Shown: positions 25,860 through 36,095, numbered from the stretch's first letter. The stretch: DNA of 64,000 bases from Achromobacter animicus (GCF_902859585.1 NZ_CADIJM010000014.1:61452-125451); one strand, 5' to 3'. A program made the numbers and translations. The notes: generated by a model from the sequence alone, not told the origin.

Positions 25860-27347
25860 ATGTACACGTATTTGAAGTTCGCCGCCGCCGCGGTGCTGGT
25901 GGGATCCGCCTTTTCGGCCATCGCCGGGCCAGACCACCAGGCCGAACGCCTCTATGACCGCGCCGTCCAGCAAGACGCCGGGGCGCTGAAGGCGCTTCAG
26001 GATCTCGCGAAGGACAACGATCCCGAAGCGCTCATGGCGCTGGGTTTCATGTATGAGCACGGCGTTGGCGTCAGCCGCGACGTCAAATTGGCCATCGCCA
26101 ACTACGCGCTGGCGTGCCATCAGGTCGGTCAATACGGGTGTGCCAACGCCGCCTACTTTTTCGAGTACGGCATCGGTGTCGACAAAGACGCCAGCATCGC
26201 TGAGCGCTACATCGGGCTCATCGCCAAGGACGACATCGACAACATCGACGACATGAAAGAGCTGGAGCGCCAGCGCCACATCGTTTACGAGGGCAAGGCC
26301 GCAGCCGAGACGGACGTCGAAATGCGGCTGCCGGTCATCGAATACCTTGAACGTCACGTCGGGTCGGCCTCCTCTGATGCCCGCGCGATGATGGCGCGAA
26401 TCGGCTTCACCAAGCTTGACACCCTGCGGTTGGCGCGCGTCTGGGCAGAGCGGGACAAAGAACCCGAGATGCTGTTCCGTGTTGGCAGCTTCTACAACTT
26501 TGGCTACTCGCACGTCGAGAAGAAGGACGCCGAGGCCTTCAGGTGGTGGCAACGCGCGGCAGAAGCCGGCGAGCCGCAATCGCAGAACCTGCTGGGCCTT
26601 GCCTACTTGCAAGGCAAGTGGGGCGTGGATCAGGATCCACCCGTCGCCGTGTCATGGTTCGAGCGCGCGGCCGCGCAAAGCGACCGGGATGCGTTGGTCA
26701 ATCTGGGCGAAATCTACTACCTGGGCGAGATCGTTCCAGTTGATTACGCCCGGGCGCGTTCCCTGTTTGAAGAGGCGATTGAGCAGGGCTCCGCCCGTGC
26801 ACCAAGATTCCTGATCTGGATCTACTACAACGGCCAGTCGGTAAAGACCGATTGCCAAAAGGCCCTGCAATACCGCCAGGAGCGGCGCAACCATCAACCG
26901 GATCCGCAGGACGACGCCAAATTCCTGGGCCAATGTAAAAGCGATCTGGACCAGCGCAAACAGGCGGGCAAAGCGGCGCCCATGCTGCGCCTGCAGCACA
27001 AGTCGACGTACCACGGCGGCAACGGCGGCGCCTTGGCCTGCGAACCGAATTTTGTCGTCACCACCGACAAACTGGGTGAAATCGCCAATCTGCGGGTGAC
27101 TGTGGAATTGAAGAATGACCAGGGCGCGACGACACAGCGCACCCTGGCGTTCAGTCCGTTTGGCATGAATACGATGAACGAAGGGCTGGATGGCCGGGCA
27201 TGGGATTCGTTCAGTTCAAGCACCTTGTTACCGATGAAGACCCAGGAATTCTGCGATTTTCTGGCCGACTACCGGATCACGGAAGCGACTGCGCTCGTGA
27301 ATGGCCGGCAAGCGGATCTGGTCGCGGAAGGGATGTTCAAGAAGTAG
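25860..27347 (+). CDS. secreted Sel1/TPR-like repeat protein
   Basis: A 495-residue protein with a signal peptide (MYTYLKFAAAAVLVGSAFSAIA). Several Sel1-like helical repeats follow: ALMALGFMYEHGVGVSRDVK, ANAAYFFEYGIGVDKDAS, FRVGSFYNFGYSHVEKKDAE, NLLGLAYLQGKWGVDQDP and VNLGEIYYLGEIVPVDYA, each pairing small-residue helices with a G-x-G loop. The last ~130 residues (from about 380) form a different domain of strand-like sequence with two cysteines. Such proteins are periplasmic scaffolds for protein-protein contacts. It converges on the autotransporter gene with only 22 bp between stops. The partner is unknown. Confidence 0.8.
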   Translation: MYTYLKFAAAAVLVGSAFSAIAGPDHQAERLYDRAVQQDAGALKALQDLAKDNDPEALMALGFMYEHGVGVSRDVKLAIANYALACHQVGQYGCANAAYFFEYGIGVDKDASIAERYIGLIAKDDIDNIDDMKELERQRHIVYEGKAAAETDVEMRLPVIEYLERHVGSASSDARAMMARIGFTKLDTLRLARVWAERDKEPEMLFRVGSFYNFGYSHVEKKDAEAFRWWQRAAEAGEPQSQNLLGLAYLQGKWGVDQDPPVAVSWFERAAAQSDRDALVNLGEIYYLGEIVPVDYARARSLFEEAIEQGSARAPRFLIWIYYNGQSVKTDCQKALQYRQERRNHQPDPQDDAKFLGQCKSDLDQRKQAGKAAPMLRLQHKSTYHGGNGGALACEPNFVVTTDKLGEIANLRVTVELKNDQGATTQRTLAFSPFGMNTMNEGLDGRAWDSFSSSTLLPMKTQEFCDFLADYRITEATALVNGRQADLVAEGMFKK

Positions 27348-27369
27348 AGCGGGCGTTCGTCCGCCGCCT

Positions 27370-30300
27370 TCACCAGCGCATCCGAAAGCCCATGGTCCCC
27401 GACAACGAGCGATTGCCGCCTGAGTGCGCCAAGCTGGTGTTCAGCAACCCCTCGGCATAGATCGAATACTTGTCCTTGCCCCAGTTGTGGGATGCGCCGG
27501 CGCCGATGCCGCCCCACAGGCGATCCGGCCGAGACTTGAATGCCGTCCCGCCCACATCCACCTGGCTGCCGTTCAGAAACTCGTAGTACAGGTTGGCGAC
27601 ACCATAGACATGCGCGCGGTCCATCCCATCCTTGCCGCCGCGCGTCTCACGGTCCAGCGTCACGCCCAGCCGGCTCTGCAGGCTGCCGCCCCGGCTTGAG
27701 CGCACCGTCGCGCCGAACGCATCGTCGAAGCGATCAAAGTGCACGCCCGAATAGGTCAACTGCGCCTGCGGCGTCAGCGACCATACGGCGTTCAGCGCGA
27801 TGCGCTTGCCGCTTTCGACGGACAGGGCGTAACCGGCGCCATCGTTGCCTTTGACCAGGCGGCGGCCAGCCAGTCGCGAACTCAGGTCCGAGTTGAACCA
27901 CATCACCTGCGCCAAGCCATCCACGTAGAGGCCGTCGTTGCCGTACCACGTCAACGTGCCGCCCAGGCCGTAGCCGTCGGTGGCGATGTCGCCATTGCCA
28001 TATACGGAGCGCGTCGACGTGTTGCCGTGTACGTATTGGAAGTATCCGCCGCCCACCAGCGCGCCATTCTCGCGGCGGGACAACAGAACGTCCGAGCCCG
28101 CCTGCACCTTCGAGTAGTTCAGCGTGAAGTCGGTGCCGCTGCTCGACGCGCTGGGCTCGACCCGGCGGTTGCCGCCTTCGATACGTGCCCACGCGCCGGT
28201 GCCGTCGAGGTGAGCGCCGGCGTCCTGCATGCCACCCGCGCGGGCATCGCCGCCTGCTACTTGCCCGCCACCCGCGCCCGACCAATAGCGGTTCCCGACA
28301 CGGCGCTGCAGCGTCGACACTCCGTTCAACGCCAGCAACGCCTGTGGGTAGGCCTCGTAGGCCGATACGCCGGCCTGATACAGCGGTTGCGGCGCGGGAT
28401 TCACGCCCGGCGCGGACGGTGCGTCGTCCGTCCGTTCAGACCTTAGATACCAGTTGCCCAGTTCCGTGCCGGATGCGTTGCCCTGGTAAAGCTGATAGGC
28501 GTACGAGCCCGCCACGACTGCGGGCTTGCCGTTCACTTGATAATCGCCGGCCAGCGAGAAGGCACCGTTCGAGTTGCCGCCTACCGACACCAGCATGATG
28601 CCTTCCGTGGTTGCGGCCCCCGCGCCGCCCGCGTTGGTTACCTTCAACACCGAGGTGCCGGCCGTATCGCCGTTGACCACCACCTTGTCGGTGATCGACG
28701 CGTCGTTGCCCAGTACGGTGTTCAAGGCGATGACGCCGGCGCTGCCCACGTAGTTGCCGCCGATGGTCAGCACGTTGCCTGGCGCGGCCCCGCCCAGCGT
28801 GATGGTTCCCGCGTTGGTGACGGTGCCGTTGATCGTCGCCGTACCGCCGCTGATGGCCGGTCCGGACAGGGCCGTGCCCGCAGCCAGGGACAAATTGCCG
28901 TTCAGGACGAAACCGCTCTGCTGAACCGTCAGCGACGATCCGTCACGCAGGAACACACCGGTCGTAGTGTCGGCGGGTGTGCCCACCGCCAATCCGGCAT
29001 CCGTCAAGGTGAGACCACTGCTGGCCAAGTTGAAGACGCTCCAATTGCGGATGTCGCTGCCGGCGTGCGTCGCGTTCACGGCATTGGACACGTTGAGGGT
29101 GTCAACGCCGCCACCGCCGCCGTCCAGCGCGGTGATGCCGGAGAACCCGCCGTACAGGTCCATCGTATCGTTGCCCGCGCCGAGGTTGATGGCGCCGTTG
29201 ACGACGGCGCCGTTGCGGACGATGACATGGCTGTTCCCGCCATTGTTCGAAATGGCAACGCCGGAGGTTGATTCGACGCGGGCAGCCGGCCTGACGTCGA
29301 CGGTGCTCGTGCCGCCGGCATTCGAGGCTGTAGAGATCGCGGCGCCGGAACCTCCCGCCACGTGTCCCAGCACGACGACGTTGGTGCTATTGGCGGTCGG
29401 CGAGGCGCCAGCGCCATTCACCGCATACACGCCACTGCGTCCGCCCTGGGCGTTATTGACGGTGATGTCCAGCGCCGACCCAAGGCCGCGGGTTTCGGCA
29501 TACACGCCATCCATGCCGGCGCCCGTCGCGGTGTCCGTGCTTGTGATGCTGACATCGCCCGTGTCGGTCGTCACCAGGTAAATGCCATACAGTCCGCCGT
29601 TCGTGACCCTTCCGGTAACGGTAACGTCTCCGGCCCCCGCATTTGCAACCGAGATCCCCGACGACGTCGTGCCAGTGGCGGTACCGGTCGACCTGACCGA
29701 AATGGCGCCTCCGTTGCCGGAGACCGCAATGCCGAATTCACCGTGGGTATCCACGGCGTCGATAGTCGTGTCCACCCCGGAATAGGTGAACGCGGCGATG
29801 CCGCTGAAGCCGCCGGTCGCCGTGCCCGTGGAGTCGATCTGCACCGCGCCGGATCCGCTGTGGTCGACCAGAATTCCCATGTTGCTGGCGCCGTTGCTGT
29901 TTACAGCGCGGACCGTGGTGCTGGTGCCGGTCGCGTTGGTGACGGCAATGCCGTCGCTGGCGCCATTCGCCGTGCCGGTCGAGCTGACCTGGACGGCGCC
30001 GGTGCCGGCGTTGTTGTTGACGATGATGGCCGCGCCACTCAGGCCTGCCGTGTCCGCCGCGGTGACGGTCGTATCGGTGCCGCCTGCGATCTGCACGCCG
30101 ATGCCGTCGATGGACCCGGTGGCCGTGCCAGTGGACGTGACGTGGACAGCGCCCGTACCGCTGTTCGACACATAGATGCCGTTGCCGTTGCCACCGTAGG
30201 TATCGCTTGCGGTAAGCGTGATGGCACCGTTTTGCCCGTAAAGCGCGATGCCATGGCCGTTCGTCGCGGTGGCCGAGCCTGACGAGGTCACGGTCAGCGC

Positions 30301-30972
30301 GCCGGTTCCGGACATGGCGACGATGCCATTCTCGTGGCCCTGCGTGTGATTCGCCTCGATCGTCAGATCGGTGCCGCCGACCATGTTGGCGTAGATGCCT
30401 GCCTTGCTCACGCCCGTGGCCGTCCCCGTCGAGACAACCCGAACCGACCCGCTGCCGTAGCCGTTGGCGCCGATGCCGTTTTCCCCGCCCTGGGTGTCAT
30501 TGGCGATGATCAGCATGTTTGCACCATAGCTGTCGCCTCGGATTCCTTCGCCCGACGGGCCCGTCGCGGTGACTGCGCCGGTGGAGGTGATGTTTAGGTC
30601 GCCGCTGATGTCGTTCAAGCCATAGATGCCGAAACTGCCTGCCGTGCTGATATTCGACTGATGATCGTCGACGAACGACACCCCGCCTATACCCTGAAGA
30701 TCGATTCCGTTATCTGCCACGGATACGGACAGGCCGAATCCGGGTTGGGTGGTGACAGAGATGGGAGCCCCCGCATTGATGCCCTGCGGGACGTCCGTAA
30801 CGGCAGCCGGGCCGGAGCAAATGGACGTAGGGCTTACGGTGCAGTCCCCGGCGAGGGCGGTTTGCCCGATATAGGCGCTGGACGCGAGGTTCAACAGGGG
30901 GACGGCGACAAAGCCCGTCAGGCGGCGCGGGGTTCTCTGATTGGTAAGACGCTTCAAGGGAAACCTCGGCAT
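27370..30972 (-). CDS. autotransporter adhesin with beta-helical repeat passenger and C-terminal barrel
   Basis: A 1200-residue type V secreted protein. The signal peptide ends near ALA at residue 41. The passenger is glycine-, threonine- and serine-rich beta-helix, with eight repeats of ~50 residues from about 125 to 520, then a further beta-helical stretch to ~850. A pertactin-like linker and 12-strand barrel occupy the last ~290 residues (GAWARIEGGNRR and following, through YVDGLAQVMWFNSDLSSRL) and end in the required aromatic residue, FRMRW. It should be exported by Sec and displayed or released at the outer membrane. I see no protease triad or clear RGD site, so adhesion or aggregation is the likeliest role. 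It is monocistronic, with a long gap upstream. Confidence 0.92.
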   Translation of the reverse strand: MPRFPLKRLTNQRTPRRLTGFVAVPLLNLASSAYIGQTALAGDCTVSPTSICSGPAAVTDVPQGINAGAPISVTTQPGFGLSVSVADNGIDLQGIGGVSFVDDHQSNISTAGSFGIYGLNDISGDLNITSTGAVTATGPSGEGIRGDSYGANMLIIANDTQGGENGIGANGYGSGSVRVVSTGTATGVSKAGIYANMVGGTDLTIEANHTQGHENGIVAMSGTGALTVTSSGSATATNGHGIALYGQNGAITLTASDTYGGNGNGIYVSNSGTGAVHVTSTGTATGSIDGIGVQIAGGTDTTVTAADTAGLSGAAIIVNNNAGTGAVQVSSTGTANGASDGIAVTNATGTSTTVRAVNSNGASNMGILVDHSGSGAVQIDSTGTATGGFSGIAAFTYSGVDTTIDAVDTHGEFGIAVSGNGGAISVRSTGTATGTTSSGISVANAGAGDVTVTGRVTNGGLYGIYLVTTDTGDVSITSTDTATGAGMDGVYAETRGLGSALDITVNNAQGGRSGVYAVNGAGASPTANSTNVVVLGHVAGGSGAAISTASNAGGTSTVDVRPAARVESTSGVAISNNGGNSHVIVRNGAVVNGAINLGAGNDTMDLYGGFSGITALDGGGGGVDTLNVSNAVNATHAGSDIRNWSVFNLASSGLTLTDAGLAVGTPADTTTGVFLRDGSSLTVQQSGFVLNGNLSLAAGTALSGPAISGGTATINGTVTNAGTITLGGAAPGNVLTIGGNYVGSAGVIALNTVLGNDASITDKVVVNGDTAGTSVLKVTNAGGAGAATTEGIMLVSVGGNSNGAFSLAGDYQVNGKPAVVAGSYAYQLYQGNASGTELGNWYLRSERTDDAPSAPGVNPAPQPLYQAGVSAYEAYPQALLALNGVSTLQRRVGNRYWSGAGGGQVAGGDARAGGMQDAGAHLDGTGAWARIEGGNRRVEPSASSSGTDFTLNYSKVQAGSDVLLSRRENGALVGGGYFQYVHGNTSTRSVYGNGDIATDGYGLGGTLTWYGNDGLYVDGLAQVMWFNSDLSSRLAGRRLVKGNDGAGYALSVESGKRIALNAVWSLTPQAQLTYSGVHFDRFDDAFGATVRSSRGGSLQSRLGVTLDRETRGGKDGMDRAHVYGVANLYYEFLNGSQVDVGGTAFKSRPDRLWGGIGAGASHNWGKDKYSIYAEGLLNTSLAHSGGNRSLSGTMGFRMRW
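29413..30600 (-). repeat. eight ~50-residue protein repeats in the autotransporter passenger
   Basis: The motif S-T-G-T-A-T-G or close variants recurs at residues 130, 181, 230, 280, 331, 381, 428 and 478, giving spacings of 51, 49, 50, 51, 50, 47 and 50. Each unit also carries a GI pair and a TT-x-x-A segment. Repeats are diverged at DNA level. Copy number could vary between strains by recombination. Confidence 0.85.
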
Positions 30973-31415
30973 GTCGCACTCCTCCGTTGGTCGATGTGCG
31001 CCGTAGCGCCGATTCGAGCTCTTTCTGGTACTACGGCATGGAGCGAATGAACTTAACCTCGCGCGACGAGCGCCAGAGGGGACGACTGCTCAGCTGATCA
31101 TGGGCTTGGTGCTTGGGCTGTCCGGATGGAATGAAATCACTTGATCTGGACCCGCCATGGCGTCTTCCGTCACTGTAAAAACGATGATGCTGTTTTTATT
31201 TCGCAGCAGTATATTCATCCGCAGGATCAGCATGTTTGGGATGATTGAGACGGTCGCAGGCGTCGGGTAGATTTCGCATCAAGCATGGTGCGATGCGCCT
31301 GGCGCCCGGCCAGAACAAGTCCCAAGTGACAAATCGCATTCCGGAACTTGCCGCGCTTTTGGCGCCGCGCAAGACGCATTTTCATTGACCGTTGTTTTAT
31401 GCATCGGAGGCCGCA
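30973..31415. promoter_or_regulatory. gene-free region between the autotransporter and the aspD relic
   Basis: This 443-bp gap separates divergent genes and is more AT-rich than its surroundings. TAAAAAC (31176-31182) and GTTTTTA (31192-31198) form a 7-bp inverted repeat with a 9-base spacer, a possible regulator site. TTGACC at 31385-31390 resembles a -35 box but has no -10 partner at proper spacing. No gene is credible here. Confidence 0.45.
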
Positions 31416-31547
31416 ATGAATATCCGCGATACGTCTCATCCAGCCAGGCTTTCCCCGTTCGAATTGAAGGACGAGCTTTTCAAGCTGGCCGGCCGCATCA
31501 CCAACAGGCTGATGCTGGACGTCGGCAGGGCCGCCAGGACACGCTAG
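31416..31547 (+). pseudogene. aspD: truncated relic of aspartate 4-decarboxylase (aspD N-terminus)
   Basis: A 43-codon frame with a good ribosome site (GGAGG, ATG at 31416). Residues 12-37 read LSPFELKDELFKLAG then NRLMLDVGR, which closely match the N-terminus of bifunctional aspartate aminotransferase/L-aspartate beta-decarboxylases (LSPFELKDEL...NRLMLNAGRGNPN from memory of the family). The match stops at GR, the frame ends in RAARTR and TAG, and the ~500-residue PLP enzyme is missing. It sits 57 bp before an AspT-type antiporter gene, exactly where aspD is expected in asp operons. I read it as a deletion relic. It could still be translated as a leader peptide. Confidence 0.7.
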
Positions 31548-31604
31548 CACCCCCGAACTGCATGACACGGCGCTTTCCATCTTTGGATCGGCAAGGAGAA
31601 AGTC

Positions 31605-33293
31605 ATGGACTGGTTTGTTGCTACGTTGAAGGCCTACCCTGAAATCGCCATCTTTCTCGCGCTCGGTATCGGTTACTGGGTAGGCGGAAAGAGCTTCAAG
31701 GGTTTCAGCCTGGGTGCGGTGACCTCGACCTTGCTGGTCGCGATCGTCATCGGCATTCTCGGCGTCAAGATATCCCCCAATGTGAAGTCGGTTTTCTTCC
31801 TGATGTTCCTGTTTGCCGTGGGCTACGGCGTGGGCCCGCAGTTCGTGCGCGGTATCGCAAAGGATGGGCTGCCGCAGGCGATCTTCGCGGTGATCATGGC
31901 GCTGCTGTCGTTGGGCGCTGCGGTCGTCGCGGCGATGCTCGCCGGCTACGACCTGGGTTCCGCGGCCGGGCTGTTTGCGGGCTCGCAGACCATTTCCGCC
32001 TCCATGGGCCTGGCGACCGATGCGATCAACCGGCTGGGCCGCACGCCGGAGGAAACGCAGGCGTTGCTGGACGCCATGCCGATCGCGTACGCGGTCACGT
32101 ACATCTTCGGCACCGTGGGATCGGCGATCATCCTGGCGCAGATCGGCCCGAAATTGCTTGGCATCGACCTAGTGGCGGCATGCAAGGCCTATGAGCAGAA
32201 GCTGGGCGCGGGGCAAGGCGCGGCGGATGCTACCCATTGGTACGAGTTCGAAGTGCGCGCCTACGCCATCGCTGAGAACAGCCCCTTCATCGGCAAGACG
32301 GTCGGCGAGGTTGAAGCGGGCACGCAGGCCGGCTTCCGGGCCTTTGTCGAGCGGATACGGCGGGGGGGCAAGATCATCGAGGTGGACCAGGCGACCGTCA
32401 TCGAAGCCGGCGACATCGTCGCGGTAGGCGGCAAGCGCGACCAGATGATCGCCCGGTTAGGCCCGAGCGGCCGGGAGGTCGAGGACGCCGAACTGCTGGA
32501 CATCAAGACCGAGGGTGTCGATATCTACGTCTCGAACAAGAGCGTGGACGGCAAGCGGCTGGAGGAACTGGCGCACTGGCCCGGCGCGCGCGGCGTGTTC
32601 CTGAAGAAGATCCGGCGCGGGCCGACCGAGACGGTGATCCCCATCCTGCCGAAGACGGAACTGTTCCGCGGCGACGTGATCACCGTGGTCGGGCGGACCC
32701 AGGACATCAATGCCGCGGCCAAGAATCTGGGCTACGTCGACCGGCCCACGACTGTGACGGACGTCGCCTTCGTGTCGTTGGCGATCACCATCGGCGCGCT
32801 GATCGGCGCGATCGTGATCAACGTCAGCGGTATCCCGCTCACGATTTCGACAGCGGGTGGCGCGTTGATCGCCGGCATCGTGTTTGGCTGGTTCCGCGCC
32901 ATCCATCCCACCTTTGGCCGGATTCCCGAACCCACGCTGTGGTTCATGAACTCCGTGGGTTTGAACGTGTTTATTGCGGTAGTCGGTATTTCCGCAGGGC
33001 CGGGCTTCGTCGCGGGCTTGCAGAAGCTCGGCATCAGCCTGTTCCTGTGGGGCATCTTCGCGACGACTGTGCCGCTCGTGCTGGGCATGTTCATTGCCAA
33101 GTTCGTCTTCCGCTTCGACCCGGCGTTGATCCTTGGAATTTGCGCAGGCTCGCGCACCACTACGGCCGCGTTGGGCATGGTGTGCGAAGCGGCCAAGAGC
33201 CAGGTGCCGGGACTCGGGTACACGGTGACGTACGCCGTGGGCAATACCTTGCTGACGATCTGGGGAATGGTGGTGATCATGATTCTTTCGTAG
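31605..33293 (+). CDS. aspT: AspT-type aspartate:alanine antiporter family transporter
   Basis: A 562-residue membrane antiporter. A first block of about five helices (from [20 protein letters not shown]) is followed by a large cytoplasmic region with two RCK_C/TrkA_C domains (about residues 205-290 and 295-375), then about five more helices ending [16 protein letters not shown]. This is the aspartate:alanine exchanger architecture, in which exchange of a substrate for its decarboxylated product generates a proton motive force. AAGGAGA lies 7 bp before the ATG. The expected partner, aspD, is reduced to a relic upstream, while a different decarboxylase follows 60 bp downstream. The actual amino acid pair is therefore uncertain. 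Confidence 0.88.
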   Translation: MDWFVATLKAYPEIAIFLALGIGYWVGGKSFKGFSLGAVTSTLLVAIVIGILGVKISPNVKSVFFLMFLFAVGYGVGPQFVRGIAKDGLPQAIFAVIMALLSLGAAVVAAMLAGYDLGSAAGLFAGSQTISASMGLATDAINRLGRTPEETQALLDAMPIAYAVTYIFGTVGSAIILAQIGPKLLGIDLVAACKAYEQKLGAGQGAADATHWYEFEVRAYAIAENSPFIGKTVGEVEAGTQAGFRAFVERIRRGGKIIEVDQATVIEAGDIVAVGGKRDQMIARLGPSGREVEDAELLDIKTEGVDIYVSNKSVDGKRLEELAHWPGARGVFLKKIRRGPTETVIPILPKTELFRGDVITVVGRTQDINAAAKNLGYVDRPTTVTDVAFVSLAITIGALIGAIVINVSGIPLTISTAGGALIAGIVFGWFRAIHPTFGRIPEPTLWFMNSVGLNVFIAVVGISAGPGFVAGLQKLGISLFLWGIFATTVPLVLGMFIAKFVFRFDPALILGICAGSRTTTAALGMVCEAAKSQVPGLGYTVTYAVGNTLLTIWGMVVIMILS

Positions 33294-33353
33294 AGACATT
33301 GCGAGCCCCGCCGGCTTGGCAACAGGGCTTGCGCAAACCATCAGGGGACTGTC

Positions 33354-36095
33354 ATGTCGACCGAGACACACGAAGGGCATCAACTGGACCACTTGTTCTC
33401 CATCTCCGCCGCGCGACTGGACCGATGGCGCGACCTGAACGCCAAGGCGCAGACCTGGGCCGCCGAAGTACGCAGCGGTAAGGGGGCGGGCGGGTCCGGC
33501 GCCGTTCAGGACGCGTTGAGCGATCTTCGGCCGATGGAGAGCTACTTTGCATACCCCGGCGTGCAATTGCTGCGCACGCTGGACGACCGAATCGCCGATG
33601 GCGATGCGATGGGCGCCGCGCGGCTGGTGCTGCGCATGAGCAACGCACTGCTCTCGGGTAGCTACCGCTACGACGAAGGCGAATGGGAGGCAGCCGAGGA
33701 GTCTGCGGGGGAGGGGCCGGACCGAACGCCACCCGGGATGGCCGGGAGCCTTGCGCGGCGGCCTTACTTTGAGGCGCTTTTCGTCAGCCCGGCGCCACCA
33801 GCGCGCGCCGCCGCCATCTGCCGCGAAATACGCGAGCTTCGGCGTCACGACGACACATTGATCTACGAGCCCGTGATGGCGGGCAGCGTCGAAGATGCGC
33901 TGCTGGCGACCATTCTCAACGGCAAGCTCGAGGCAGTGGTCATCTACGATGGCATACCCGTTCCGTCCAAGCACGATGCGTCGCTGCTGCGCGATTACCT
34001 GTCCGTCTACCAGCATCTGGACACCACGGTGGACTCGCCGAGGGAGATCGGCGTGAAGCTGGCCCGCCTGATTGCCAACATACGGCCCGAGCTGGACATC
34101 TATCTGCTCACCGACCGGAAGGTGGAGCAGCTTGCCGGAGACCCCAGCGCGTCGGCCATACGCCGCGTGTTCTATGAGGTCGAGGAACCCATGGAGGTGC
34201 ACCTGAACATTCTTGAAGGAGTGCGAGATCGGCAATCCACACCGCACTTCGACAACCTCAAGCAATACGCCGCCAAGCCGATCAGCACCTTCCATGCGCT
34301 GCCCATCGCACGCGGCAAGTCGATCATCAAGTCGAACTGGATCCGCGACTTCGGCGAGTTCTATGGCCTGAATCTGTTCCTGGCGGAGACCTCTGCCACG
34401 ACCGGCGGCCTGGACAGCATGCTGGAGCCGACCGGCAACATCAAGGTTGCTCAGGAGAAGTTCGCGCGTGCTGTTGGCGCTGACCACGTATTCTTCGTCA
34501 CGAACGGCACATCGACGTCGAACAAGATGGTCTACCAGGCGGTGACCAAGCCGGGCGATATCGTCATCGTGGACCGCAATTGCCACAAATCGCACCACTA
34601 CGGCATGGTGCTGTCTGGCGCGCAGCCGCTCTACGTGGAAGCCTTCCCGATGACGGAGTACTCGATGTACGGGGCCGTGCCCCTACGCACGGTCAAGCAG
34701 GCGCTGCTGGACCTGAAGGCGGCGGGGCGCCTGGACAAGGCCGCCATGGTCACGCTGACCAACTGCACCTTCGACGGCCACATCTACAACACCCGCCGCG
34801 TCATGGCCGAATGCCTGGCCATCAAGCCGGACCTGATCTTCCTATGGGATGAAGCGTGGTTTGGGTTTGCGCGCTGGTCACCGTTCCTGCGCATGCGCAC
34901 CGCCATGGGCGCTGCAGCGGCCTTGCGCGAGTGGCGGGACGATCCCAAGGCGCAGGAAGCCTGGGAGGCCCAGTGCCGGGAACTGGGCGAAGACCTGGAT
35001 CCCAAGGATCCGCGCCTGCTGGACCGGGAGCTGACGCCGAACCCGAAGACCATGCGGATACGGGTCTACGAGACGGATTCCGTGCACAAGTCCATGTCCA
35101 GCCTGCGGCAGGGGTCGATCGTGGCGGTGCGCGACGAAGACTACGAACATCATGTGTCGGCATTTCGCGAGGCGGTTTTCATTCACGCGTCCACGTCGCC
35201 CAATGCCCAGATCATTGCGTCGCTGGACGTCGCACGCCGGCAGATGGAGCTGGAAGGCTACGAGCTGGTCATGCGCGCCATCGAGGTCGCGTTGGCCATT
35301 CGGCGCGAGGTGTCCAATCACCCGCTGATTTCCAGATACTTCAGTGTCCTGGGCGCCGACAAAATGATCCCTGAGGAGTTTCGGGCATCGGGGTTTGCCG
35401 ATTTTCTGGCGCCCGGCACGAACTGGCTGACCGCCGCCAAGGCGCTCAAGGACGATGAGTTCTGTCTGGATCCGACGCGACTGACGCTGGTGTGCGGCAC
35501 GGCGGGGTATGACGGCACCGCGTTCAAGAACCTGCTGGCCTCGCGCTACAACATCCAGCTCAACAAGACCTCGCGAAATAGCGTGCTCTTGCAGAGCAAT
35601 ATCAACAACACCCGCAGCGACGTCGCGTCGCTTATCAAGGTACTGCTCGAAATCTCGGAAGAGATCGAAACGCGGCTGAGGGAAACGGGCGAAGCCGGGC
35701 GGGCCGCCTTCGCGGAAAAGGTCCGGAGTCTGATGGAGGATGTGCCGGACTTGCCCAATTTCAGCCAATTCCACGATGGATACCGCGACGATCCCGGCAG
35801 CATCACGCCGGAGGGCAACGTCCGCGCTGCATTCTTTGCCGCCTACAACGAAGAGGACTGCGAGTACCTACCGTTGGCGAGCCCGGAACTGGACCAACGC
35901 CTGGAAGCCGGACCGGCGCTGGTGTCCGCCAATTTCGTCATTCCGTACCCACCGGGGTTTCCCATCATGGTGCCGGGACAAATCATCGATGCCCACACCG
36001 TCGGGTTCATGCGCAAGCTCGATGTGAAGGAGATCCACGGCTACAACGCGTCGCGGGGCATAAAGCTGATCAAACCCTCCGTCATCGGGAAATGA
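33354..36095 (+). CDS. large Orn/Lys/Arg-family PLP decarboxylase
   Basis: A 913-residue fold-type I decarboxylase. An N-terminal ~300-residue wing-like region precedes the PLP domain, with NWIRDFGEFYGLNLFLAETS, HVFFVTNGTSTSNKMV and RNCHKSHHYGMVLSGA. The cofactor region has LIFLWDEAWFGFA, and the PLP lysine is probably Lys579 in DSVHKSMSSLRQGS. The C-terminal domain ends in the VPYPPG-like segment VIPYPPGFPIMVPGQ, typical of inducible lysine/arginine/ornithine decarboxylases. Bacterial inducible enzymes are usually 710-760 residues, so this is long; the excess is N-terminal. It follows the antiporter gene by 60 bp, which suggests a decarboxylase/antiporter pair for energy or acid resistance. 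The substrate cannot be fixed from sequence. Confidence 0.88.
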   Translation: MSTETHEGHQLDHLFSISAARLDRWRDLNAKAQTWAAEVRSGKGAGGSGAVQDALSDLRPMESYFAYPGVQLLRTLDDRIADGDAMGAARLVLRMSNALLSGSYRYDEGEWEAAEESAGEGPDRTPPGMAGSLARRPYFEALFVSPAPPARAAAICREIRELRRHDDTLIYEPVMAGSVEDALLATILNGKLEAVVIYDGIPVPSKHDASLLRDYLSVYQHLDTTVDSPREIGVKLARLIANIRPELDIYLLTDRKVEQLAGDPSASAIRRVFYEVEEPMEVHLNILEGVRDRQSTPHFDNLKQYAAKPISTFHALPIARGKSIIKSNWIRDFGEFYGLNLFLAETSATTGGLDSMLEPTGNIKVAQEKFARAVGADHVFFVTNGTSTSNKMVYQAVTKPGDIVIVDRNCHKSHHYGMVLSGAQPLYVEAFPMTEYSMYGAVPLRTVKQALLDLKAAGRLDKAAMVTLTNCTFDGHIYNTRRVMAECLAIKPDLIFLWDEAWFGFARWSPFLRMRTAMGAAAALREWRDDPKAQEAWEAQCRELGEDLDPKDPRLLDRELTPNPKTMRIRVYETDSVHKSMSSLRQGSIVAVRDEDYEHHVSAFREAVFIHASTSPNAQIIASLDVARRQMELEGYELVMRAIEVALAIRREVSNHPLISRYFSVLGADKMIPEEFRASGFADFLAPGTNWLTAAKALKDDEFCLDPTRLTLVCGTAGYDGTAFKNLLASRYNIQLNKTSRNSVLLQSNINNTRSDVASLIKVLLEISEEIETRLRETGEAGRAAFAEKVRSLMEDVPDLPNFSQFHDGYRDDPGSITPEGNVRAAFFAAYNEEDCEYLPLASPELDQRLEAGPALVSANFVIPYPPGFPIMVPGQIIDAHTVGFMRKLDVKEIHGYNASRGIKLIKPSVIGK

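Noticed and set aside
29413-30600. Regular repeats considered as a CRISPR array
   Set aside because: The period is ~150 bp, repeats are diverged at DNA level and lie inside one continuous autotransporter reading frame.
31385-31642. 85-codon frame overlapping the aspD relic and aspT start
   Set aside because: Out of frame with both recognised sequences and without a ribosome site.
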